A stretch of 32,986 nucleotides of DNA from Pleurocapsaceae cyanobacterium CSU_1_1 (GTDB lineage: Bacteria; Cyanobacteriota; Cyanobacteriia; Cyanobacteriales; Xenococcaceae): contig JAAUOU010000048.1 in the NCBI GenBank assembly GCA_012034765.1, forward strand, positions 1 to 32,986, given 5' to 3'. The translations under genes were made by a program, and so were the position numbers. The notes under the pieces are model-generated. The model searched no databases. It was not told where the DNA came from and saw only the letters and a list, made by a program, of their open reading frames with translations. Shown here piece after piece: positions 25,039 to 32,046 of this stretch. Positions within the stretch are counted from its first letter, which is position 1; each line of letters opens with the position of its first letter.

Positions 25039-25833
25039 TTAAATAAATCCAAAGTGTTTTAAACCTTCAATAATTCCTCCCGCACAGTCAGCCTTGGCTA
25101 AATAATTATGCTCATTTTTATTGGCTGCATACCACTCTAGTAATTCTGGTTTCGCATTGGCTACCAACAAGCTTTTTTCTTGACCTTCAAACATAGAAAT
25201 ATCGTTGCCAGAATCGCCACAAACAATCGTTTGCTCTGGTGCAATTTTCCACCGACGGCGCAAAAACTGAACCGCTAAACCTTTATCACCATTTTTGGGT
25301 AACAAATCTAAATCTTGACCAGCACTATAGATTAGCTTAATGTCAAAACCCTCCTGCTTCAAGGCTGCTTGAAGTTTAGCCAGGATTTCTGCTGCTGCTG
25401 CTTCTGCCAGATAATAGCTGACTTTAAAGGGATTTTGCTCAGATTTTGGCTGTAACTGCAAATCTGTAAACTGACTGGCGATCGCCACGATTTCCTGACG
25501 ATTCCAGCCCTGAGCCAGAATATTTGCCCATTCTCGGTCATATTGCGACTCTTGCTGGTTAACACCTCGATTGGATATGCGCGGGTTCCCCGCGCATCCC
25601 TCTCGGTCAAAATACATTTCTGTTCCTACCGCAGTAATCAGCGCATCTGGAGGGAGTAATGATTTTGCTTCGGCTAACAAACGGTAGAGATAAAGCGATC
25701 GCCCAGTAGCATAAACAATTTTGCTGTTATGCTGTTCACGATGGGCAGCTAGTTTTTGGTTAAGCTCCAACAATGCAGCGTCATCACCAACTAGAGTATT
25801 ATCTAAATCAGTTACAAATAAAAAAGAACTCAT
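25039..25833 (-). CDS. spp: sucrose-phosphate phosphatase (HAD superfamily)
   Basis: This enzyme removes phosphate from sucrose-6-phosphate, the last step of sucrose synthesis. The 264-residue protein has HAD motif 1, DLDNTLVGDD, with Asp9 and Asp11 as nucleophile and acid/base. The sugar-phosphate recognition stretch TAVGTEMYF and motif 4, GDSGND (206-211), follow. Residues about 78-88 (EGCAGNPRISN) are encoded by a GC-rich palindromic element at 25573-25600 that looks inserted into a loop right after VGTEMYF. The reading frame is kept, so the enzyme is probably functional, but the loop is near the active-site cap. No sucrose-phosphate synthase gene is in the window. Confidence 0.88.
   Translation of the reverse strand: MSSFLFVTDLDNTLVGDDAALLELNQKLAAHREQHNSKIVYATGRSLYLYRLLAEAKSLLPPDALITAVGTEMYFDREGCAGNPRISNRGVNQQESQYDREWANILAQGWNRQEIVAIASQFTDLQLQPKSEQNPFKVSYYLAEAAAAEILAKLQAALKQEGFDIKLIYSAGQDLDLLPKNGDKGLAVQFLRRRWKIAPEQTIVCGDSGNDISMFEGQEKSLLVANAKPELLEWYAANKNEHNYLAKADCAGGIIEGLKHFGFI
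25573..25600. repeat. GC-rich palindrome inserted in the sucrose-phosphate phosphatase gene
   Basis: ATGCGCGGG at 25577-25585 and its exact complement CCCGCGCAT at 25589-25597 surround a three-base loop, TTC. GGAT lies before and CCC after. It is much richer in GC than the surrounding coding sequence. It resembles a dispersed hairpin repeat, of a different family from the GTAGGGG palindromes. Confidence 0.75.
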
Positions 25834-26115
25834 ATTTTTATATTTTTATAAATCTTTCAGACTCGAATATTACATCAGGATTTAAACCTACATAAGTAAC
25901 CATCTAAACACTCTAGCCTACAAATGGAAAAGTCTTTTTTTAGGTGATCGTCAAAATCGGGGTTTGACTTCACCATTATGGCTAGTAATGCCAGCTAATT
26001 TTACAGCTTCTCCCCAATTGTTCTTACTCTCAAAAATTCATCCCTATCCTCTTTACAATTGCGGACACAAACTGATTAGCTGGAGGATGGTTTAAGTAAT
26101 AATTTTATGGTCACA

Positions 26116-26132
26116 AGAGGAATGAGATTTTG
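26116..26132 (+). promoter_or_regulatory. Ribosome binding site supporting a TTG start for ccmP
   Basis: AGAGGA at 26116-26121 sits eight bases before TTG at 26130. No in-frame ATG gives the family N-terminus [10 protein letters not shown], so translation most likely begins at TTG. Confidence 0.7.
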
Positions 26133-26768
26133 GGTGTAGAACTTCGCAGTTATGTCTACTTAGATCGCCTGCAATTGCAGCACGCAGCCTACATTGGCAC
26201 GGTGGCATCAGGATTTTTACCCCTCCCAGGAGATGCTTCGTTATGGATTGAAATATCTCCTGGTATTGAAATTAATCGAATTACAGACGTAGCGCTTAAA
26301 TCTGCGGTAGTTCGCCCAGGAGTTCAATTTGTCGAAAGACTATATGGATTGCTAGAAATTCATGCCAACAGACAGGGAGAAGTTAAAGCAGCAGGCAGGG
26401 CTATTTTAGAAACGTTAGGAGTTAAACAGCAGGATAGTCTTAAACCTAAAGTTGTCTCCAGCCAAATCATTCGCAATATAGATGCCTACCAAGCTCAGTT
26501 AGTTAACCGTGACTGCCGTGGGCAAATGCTACTGGCAGGACAAACTTTGTATGTTTTGGAAGTGCAGCCTGCTGCCTATGCATCCCTAGCGGCTAACGAA
26601 GCCGAAAAAGCAGCATTGATTAATATCCTCAAGGTAACCTCCATTGGGAGTTTTGGTCGTGTCTATCTAGGCGGAGAAGAAAGAGATATCATTGCTGGAT
26701 CTTCAGCAGCCCTGGCAGCCCTGGAGAGTATTTGTGGCAGAGAAGTCTTGAAGCAGAAAAAAGAATAG
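26130..26768 (+). CDS. ccmP: Carboxysome shell protein CcmP (tandem BMC domains)
   Basis: A 212-residue beta-carboxysome shell protein with two BMC domains (about residues 3-100 and 107-205), the length of known CcmP. It forms pseudohexameric trimers whose stacked pore is thought to gate larger metabolites. Diagnostic stretches are [55 protein letters not shown] and [15 protein letters not shown]. The pore-gating pair Glu69-Arg70, described for the Synechococcus protein, is present at the same positions. The start codon is TTG. The main ccm operon is not in the window, as is usual for this satellite gene. A pentapeptide-repeat gene follows after 97 bases. Confidence 0.92.
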   Translation: MGVELRSYVYLDRLQLQHAAYIGTVASGFLPLPGDASLWIEISPGIEINRITDVALKSAVVRPGVQFVERLYGLLEIHANRQGEVKAAGRAILETLGVKQQDSLKPKVVSSQIIRNIDAYQAQLVNRDCRGQMLLAGQTLYVLEVQPAAYASLAANEAEKAALINILKVTSIGSFGRVYLGGEERDIIAGSSAALAALESICGREVLKQKKE

Positions 26769-26865
26769 CTTCATCAACAAAATTTTAAATGTTGGGAACT
26801 AGTAACAAAGCGGGGATAATAGGTAAAGCAATTTTAGATATAGGCGATCGCCGATTAAGTTTACA

Positions 26866-27762
26866 GTGGCAAATATTGAGCATCTAGCTAAATTAAAACA
26901 GGGCGCAGTTAGTTGGATGGATTGGTTAGACAGCCATCAGCGACCAAATATAGATTTGACTAATGCCAATCTTCGCGGTGTTAATTTATCAACGGCTTAT
27001 TTAGTTAAAGCCAGTTTGGCAGGCTCAGATTTGACAGACACTTGTTTAGCTCAAGCCAATCTCACTGGGGCTAATTTAATGGGCGCAAAATTAGTTGATG
27101 CCGACTTACAGCAAGCAAATTTGACGGGAGTTAACTTGCAATCTGCCTGTTTAATTAATGCGGATTTTTATCAAGCTAACTTGATTGGCTCAGATTTACG
27201 CTTGGTTAGCGGTAAAGAGACGAACTTTAGTCAGGCAAACCTGATTGGTTCATCGATCAGACAGGCAAAACTAGCCCAGTCCAACTTTTCTCAAGCCCAA
27301 CTCAATCGCGCTAATCTCAGCGAGAGTGATCTGGTTAAGGCTAGTTTTGATCGAGCGGATTTGTCGGGGGCTAATTTCTTTGAAACAGAATTACAGTCTG
27401 CCAGTTTTTCTCAAGCTAACCTATATCGAGTTAAAGCGATCGCTGCTCATTTAAGCCATAGTTATTTTCTGGGCAGTAATTTAGTGGAAGCTAGTCTAGT
27501 CGGCTGTGACTTACGCTGGTCAAATTTGAGTTACGCCAATCTTCAAGGTGCAGATTTGCAGCAGGCAAGGCTAAGAGGTGCAAATCTCACCAGAGCGAAC
27601 TTGAGAGGCGCAAACTTGACTGGAGCAGATCTGCGGGGAGCAAACTTACAAAATGCTAATTTACGTCAAGCAAATCTGACAGAGGCAGATATTGAAGATA
27701 CAATTTTTCATAAGGCAATGCTTACCGAAACCGTCATGCCTGATCGCGCCAGACTAAATTAA
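26866..27762 (+). CDS. Pentapeptide-repeat protein
   Basis: A 298-residue protein built almost wholly of A(D/N)LxX pentapeptide repeats from about residue 28 to 288 (for example LTGANLMGAKLVDADL, and GANLTRANLRGANLTGADLR near the end). It should fold as a right-handed quadrilateral beta helix. No signal peptide or other domain is visible. Translation appears to begin at GTG (26866); the reading frame is closed by TAA at 26824 and offers no ATG before it. Such proteins are very abundant in cyanobacteria and mostly of unknown function. It is convergent with ndhO. Confidence 0.88.
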   Translation: MANIEHLAKLKQGAVSWMDWLDSHQRPNIDLTNANLRGVNLSTAYLVKASLAGSDLTDTCLAQANLTGANLMGAKLVDADLQQANLTGVNLQSACLINADFYQANLIGSDLRLVSGKETNFSQANLIGSSIRQAKLAQSNFSQAQLNRANLSESDLVKASFDRADLSGANFFETELQSASFSQANLYRVKAIAAHLSHSYFLGSNLVEASLVGCDLRWSNLSYANLQGADLQQARLRGANLTRANLRGANLTGADLRGANLQNANLRQANLTEADIEDTIFHKAMLTETVMPDRARLN

Positions 27763-27857
27763 ACTACCATTAATTAAGCTTGAATTAGTTATTTTGCCAA
27801 AATATCGGCATTTATTCAGCATATAATTCTTATAAGTTTTAGCTTGGGCTAATTGTT

Positions 27858-28073
27858 CTATTTAGCTTCTTCTAGTTGATCTAAACGCAGCCAGACGTTA
27901 GGAGTTGGCACATAGAACTGCACCAAAGCATAATCATCATTTAGCTCTACAATCTGCCCTTTACTCTCAAATAAATATGAGGGAAACCGCGCATCACTCG
28001 CCTTAGACTCTGAACTACCTTCTAGCTTTTCTTTAACTACCTTGACAAGCGATCCCTTTTTAATGACTGCCAT
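27858..28073 (-). CDS. ndhO: NAD(P)H-quinone oxidoreductase subunit O
   Basis: A 71-residue small subunit specific to the cyanobacterial and chloroplast NDH-1 complex, which takes electrons from ferredoxin for cyclic electron flow, respiration and CO2 uptake. The signature is SLVKVVKEKLEGSSESKASD, then ARFPSYLFESKGQIVELNDD and the C-terminal YVPTPNVWLRLDQLEE, the normal length of NdhO. It is monocistronic, convergent with the pentapeptide-repeat gene, and faces a 389-base gap upstream. Confidence 0.95.
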   Translation of the reverse strand: MAVIKKGSLVKVVKEKLEGSSESKASDARFPSYLFESKGQIVELNDDYALVQFYVPTPNVWLRLDQLEEAK

Positions 28074-28462
28074 AATTATTAATTACGATTGTGCCGATCA
28101 ATTCTTAAGTTTAGTATAGTTCTTAATGCTGCTTTCTCTTCAAAGCGATTGAAAGTTCCTCCATTGACTTAAATAATAAAACTTAAACAATAAAATATAG
28201 CTCGCTACTCATTGAGGTTACAGAGTTTAGTTGATGAGAAAAAATGATTGTCGTTTATAACAACTCATCTTAAAGATTTGCTGTCTGAATTTAACAATTC
28301 TGGAATTAATTTGAGGTTTTTGGTAATATTAGTAAGCCATACTAGCTTAAGTGTTTTTACTTAACTAGAAATGCTTAAAACAACATAGACTCTTATGCAG
28401 ATACAGGGTATTCGCCCTTTATAATTAATCGCCAAATAATTAGATAAAATTTAGGCCTAAAA
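28074..28462. other. Divergent intergenic region between ndhO and the binding-domain gene
   Basis: These 389 AT-rich bases carry the promoters of both flanking genes. A TATAAT at 28420-28425, 38 bases before the start at 28463, could be a -10 element, but no good -35 hexamer is at the right distance. No gene or structured RNA is evident. Confidence 0.5.
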
Positions 28463-31400
28463 ATGTTACATAAAAGACATAACTCTGTAGTTACATTAGC
28501 AATATTATTAACTTTGGTCGGTGTTTCAAAACCAGCTAAGGCTGTTCTGTTGGCTCAATCTGATTCAGCAGCCAAGACATTCGCCGTCCCAGACAAGTTA
28601 CCTCAAGATGCAACAGTCAGGATTGCTGCATCCAGCAGTATTAATGGTATTAGCGGTAGTTTAAAAGATAGTTTCGCCAGCAAATATCCTCAAGCCAAAG
28701 TTAAGATCGAAACTCAAGACTCTGTGACTGCGCTAAAAAGCCTTGCTAATGGTCAAGCTGACCTCGCTGCAATTGGTCGAGCCTTGACAGCAGCAGAAAA
28801 AGCACAAGGATTTGTCTCTGTACCTATTAGCCGAGAAAAAATTGCGATCGTCGTCTCGAACAACAATCCCTTCGATGGCAATATAACAATCGATCAGTTT
28901 GCCAAAATTTTCCGAGGTGAAATTACTGATTGGTCTGAACTTGGCGGAACTTCAAGTAAAATTCAGCTAATAGATGCTCCTAACAGTAACGATACTAGAC
29001 AAGCTTTTCCTAACTATCCTGTTTTTCAGACAGGAGAATTTAAGACAGGTTCAACTACTAATCAATTAAAGCAAGATAGTGTCGATGAAATGATTGCTAA
29101 ATTGGGCAAAAACGGCATTGGTTATGCAGTAGCCAACGATGTGATCAAACGAGGCGATGTCAAAGTCATCTCGATGCACCAGACTCAGCCTGACGATCCC
29201 AGATATCCCTTTTCTGAGCCATTTAATTTAATTTACAAAGGTACTCCAAGCAAAGCAGCGCAAGCATACTTGGGATTTGCGACATCTCAAGGAGGAAAAC
29301 AGGTAATTGCCAATCGAGTTGGTTCAATATCTGCTGCTGCGGCAACGGCAATGGCTTCGAAGACAGTTTCACCTTCTGCTAAAGCTGGCGTAGATGCTCC
29401 AAAAGATAGCGCGATCGCTGTGGGAAAAAATGCGCCAAATGTAGCTGTTAAGGAGAAAAAAACAGCTTCAGTTACTGGAAAAAATGCGCCTCAAAATAAA
29501 CCAGGTCAGAGCATCGTAGCTAATGCTGATGCCAACGGCAGTGGGAAAGTTGATCCAAATGTTCAGAGCAGTGGGAAAGTTAATCCAAATGTCAATGGCA
29601 GTGGCGAAATCAATCCCGATGTTCGGGGCAGTGGTGAAGTTAATCCCAATGTCAATGGCAGTGGCGAAATCAATCCCAATGTTCAGGGCAGTGGTGAAGT
29701 TAATCCCAATGTCAATGACAGTGGCAAAATCAACCCCAATGTTCAGAGCAGTGGTGAACCTCTGTCGGCAACAAATGATGCTGATGGAGTAGTGAATGCC
29801 AATAAGGCAGCAGTTGCTCCCATTGCCCAAGCAGATGCCGACCCAGGAACAAAGGTAGCAGAAAAAAAAGGAACTTGGTGGTGGTGGCTACTTCCACTCT
29901 TGGGAATACCTTTGCTGGCAGTAGCCATTTGGGGCGGGCGGAAGAAAAGCGATCAAGAACCTGCTCTTAACGATATTCCTAACATCAATAGTTTGGATGG
30001 TCGAAATAGTCCTCCAGGTTCGCCTGGCGGCGGAGAAGGTGTTCCTTTAGGTGCAAATAGACCTGAAGGTTTAGGTAATGTTGCTGAAAATACTGGCAAT
30101 AATGTTTCTAATCTAGGTACGGCTGGTTTAGCAGCAGGTGGCGCAGCCTTAGCAGGTGGTGCAGCAGCAAATCTGGCTGGAAGAAGAAACAGAATTGAGA
30201 ACGTCGCTGACGCAGATTTAGATTTAGACGAACCAACGACCGTTGAAGAAATACCCTCTAATCCTGTTAGCGAGTTTACAGGACAAGAAACAAAGTTACA
30301 AGTTAGCGATCAACCAACCAATCTACAGCTAGATGGAGACGATGGCGAGTTTACAGGACAAGAAACAAAGTTGCAGGTTAGCGATCAACCAACCAATCTA
30401 CAGCCAGATGGAAACGATGAGCTTGAGCTTAATGATAATCAGCAACTTGATAACATATCCCTGGGTGGCGCAGCAGCAATAGGTGGTGCAGCAGCAGTTT
30501 CAAGGGATTCAACTGAGCTAAATTTAGATAATACAGCAGAAAGCGCAACTAGTGATGCGACTGCTGGAAGAGAATTTCCTGGTGATTTTGTTCTTGAAGA
30601 GGAATCTAGAAATATATCTGTACCAGATGAAGTAGCGACTGACATCGATCTTAATCGCACAGATGTAACCAGTGGCGATATTGATACTGATGTTGAAGTA
30701 TCTAAATTCAGTCAGGACAATGATTTAAATTTAGACGATCGCACCGATAATATTGACACCTCGGTAGCTTTCCCTGATTCAGTCGAAGATGTAACCGCTC
30801 GCGGTGTTGACTTATCAACTGATGTCGATCTTAATGTTAATCGACCAGGCATCATTGATGGTATAACTCAAGCAGGAGGTGCAGCAGTAGCAGCTTCAGG
30901 AATGTTTAATCGTGAAGATAGAACTAGAGAAGATACAGAACTTGATGCGCCTGAATTTAATCAAGACACGGAGTTAAACTTAGGCGAGCGCACAGAATAT
31001 TCTGATCCATCAGCAACCTATATTGACACCACAGAAATTGATGCGCCTGATGTTGACTTGTCAACTGATGTCACTCCTAATATTGATGAACAAACAAACA
31101 GTATCGATGGCGTGACTCAAGCAGATGATACAGCAGCATTAGGAATGTTTAACTATGGAGATAGTCAACAAACTTCTGATATTCAGGAATTTGAAACGTT
31201 TGAAACATCTTTTGATTTTTCAGAAGATACTACTCCTACTAATTTCGCCGATAATGTCGTTGCTGATGCTCAAACCACTTCCACTGATGAGATTAATAGT
31301 CTAGAAGGAGTTACCCTAGATAATCTTACTAATCGAGCCGACTTTAATTTAGACGATATAACTATCGATAATGATGAAAGTCTTGATGAGATTACCTTTG

Positions 31401-31981
31401 ATGAAGTTACCCTTGATGATAGGGACAGCAATATCAATGCGAGTCTGGAAGAAATTACCTTTGATGAAGTTACCCTCGATGATAGGGATAGCAATATCAA
31501 CGCGAGTCTGGAAGAAATTACCTTTGATGATGACAATAGTGACTTAAACTTCGATGAGATTACCTTTGAAGATACTAAAGTTTCTAACCGTAATTTTGTC
31601 AGTGATGCGGACTCCAATACTAGTAATGAAGAGATCAACCTTAATGATTTAGGTTTTGAAGACTTTGGTAAGGCTAATACTGGTTCTTTTGACTTGTTAA
31701 GCGATAACAGGGCAGAAATTACTAGTTTGGACGATAATCAGTCTAACGATATGAACAATATCTCTGAATGGTTAGATAGTTTAGAAACTCCCAATCAAGA
31801 CAGTGATAATATTGCTGAATGGTTAGATACTCTAGATAGAGATAGTTTGCGTGCCGATCCTAATTCTGCTGAAGAAAATTTAAATCAAGAGGCAAATACA
31901 AAAGAAGCAAATGATATTTCCTTCCAATTTTTGGAAGATTTATTAGATAGAGATGCCGATCCTAATCGTAATAATCAATAG
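28463..31981 (+). CDS. PstS-like substrate-binding-domain membrane protein with a long acidic repetitive tail
   Basis: A 1172-residue protein. Residues 1-27 are a signal peptide ending AKA. Residues about 40-290 form a type 2 periplasmic binding domain of the PstS kind (VRIAASSSINGISGSLKDSF, KIFRGEITDWSELGG, NDTRQAFPNYPVF, GIGYAVANDVI). Residues 359-428 are seven 10-residue repeats of the form GSG(E/K)(V/I)NPNV(N/Q). Residues 472-490 (WWWWLLPLLGIPLL) are one membrane helix, followed by GGRKK, which predicts a cytoplasmic C-terminus. A Gly/Ala-rich linker follows. The remaining roughly 600 residues are Asp/Glu/Asn-rich with internal duplications at 604-653 and 977-1018 and two EWLDxL motifs near the end. 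Similar cyanobacterial proteins end in a DUF4912 domain, as I recall; none is seen here. It has no ABC-transporter partner genes nearby. Ligand and role unknown. Confidence 0.87.
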   Translation: MLHKRHNSVVTLAILLTLVGVSKPAKAVLLAQSDSAAKTFAVPDKLPQDATVRIAASSSINGISGSLKDSFASKYPQAKVKIETQDSVTALKSLANGQADLAAIGRALTAAEKAQGFVSVPISREKIAIVVSNNNPFDGNITIDQFAKIFRGEITDWSELGGTSSKIQLIDAPNSNDTRQAFPNYPVFQTGEFKTGSTTNQLKQDSVDEMIAKLGKNGIGYAVANDVIKRGDVKVISMHQTQPDDPRYPFSEPFNLIYKGTPSKAAQAYLGFATSQGGKQVIANRVGSISAAAATAMASKTVSPSAKAGVDAPKDSAIAVGKNAPNVAVKEKKTASVTGKNAPQNKPGQSIVANADANGSGKVDPNVQSSGKVNPNVNGSGEINPDVRGSGEVNPNVNGSGEINPNVQGSGEVNPNVNDSGKINPNVQSSGEPLSATNDADGVVNANKAAVAPIAQADADPGTKVAEKKGTWWWWLLPLLGIPLLAVAIWGGRKKSDQEPALNDIPNINSLDGRNSPPGSPGGGEGVPLGANRPEGLGNVAENTGNNVSNLGTAGLAAGGAALAGGAAANLAGRRNRIENVADADLDLDEPTTVEEIPSNPVSEFTGQETKLQVSDQPTNLQLDGDDGEFTGQETKLQVSDQPTNLQPDGNDELELNDNQQLDNISLGGAAAIGGAAAVSRDSTELNLDNTAESATSDATAGREFPGDFVLEEESRNISVPDEVATDIDLNRTDVTSGDIDTDVEVSKFSQDNDLNLDDRTDNIDTSVAFPDSVEDVTARGVDLSTDVDLNVNRPGIIDGITQAGGAAVAASGMFNREDRTREDTELDAPEFNQDTELNLGERTEYSDPSATYIDTTEIDAPDVDLSTDVTPNIDEQTNSIDGVTQADDTAALGMFNYGDSQQTSDIQEFETFETSFDFSEDTTPTNFADNVVADAQTTSTDEINSLEGVTLDNLTNRADFNLDDITIDNDESLDEITFDEVTLDDRDSNINASLEEITFDEVTLDDRDSNINASLEEITFDDDNSDLNFDEITFEDTKVSNRNFVSDADSNTSNEEINLNDLGFEDFGKANTGSFDLLSDNRAEITSLDDNQSNDMNNISEWLDSLETPNQDSDNIAEWLDTLDRDSLRADPNSAEENLNQEANTKEANDISFQFLEDLLDRDADPNRNNQ
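29537..29758 (+). repeat. 30-base tandem repeat (60-base higher-order unit) in the binding-domain gene
   Basis: Seven copies of a 30-base unit encoding (G/S/D)SG(E/K)(V/I)NPNV(N/Q) are followed by a partial copy. Units alternate between a form ending AATGTCAAT and a form ending AATGTTCAG, giving a 60-base period that implies duplication of unit pairs. The stretch encodes the extracytoplasmic linker between the binding domain and the membrane helix. Confidence 0.92.
30272..30421 (+). repeat. Two tandem 75-base repeats in the acidic-tail coding region
   Basis: Two nearly identical 75-base copies encode EFTGQETKLQVSDQPTNLQ followed by an acidic DGDD-like end (residues 604-628 and 629-653). They differ at only a few bases, indicating recent duplication. 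Confidence 0.9.
31391..31522 (+). repeat. 63-base tandem repeat in the acidic-tail coding region
   Basis: Two copies of a 63-base unit at 31391-31453 and 31454-31516 encode ITFDEVTLDDRDSNINASLE plus Glu, and a third partial copy begins at 31517. The copies differ only at synonymous positions (for example CTT/CTC and GAC/GAT), so the duplication is fairly recent and the protein sequence has been kept. Confidence 0.9.
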
Positions 31982-32046
31982 TTTTTGCAGGTAATGATTA
32001 TTTGCTTAATTTATTGATCGCAACCCTGTCGTGACTTCTCCAGACG

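Noticed and set aside
25834-26129. Gap before ccmP searched for a tRNA or small RNA
   Set aside because: No cloverleaf, CCA-like end or strong hairpin could be seen.
28405-28418. AGGG...CCCT mini-hairpin beside TATAAT upstream of the binding-domain gene considered as a riboswitch or attenuator
   Set aside because: The stem is only four base pairs and no alternative pairing or terminator is visible.
29468-29830. Long antisense ORFs opposite the 30-base repeat
   Set aside because: They arise because the repeat unit is a multiple of three and so leaves all frames open; the low-complexity translations look like shadows.
31270-31638. Antisense ORF of 122 residues rich in Ser and Leu
   Set aside because: It mirrors the Asp/Glu-rich tail coding region, and its repeats are the reverse complement of the 63-base unit.
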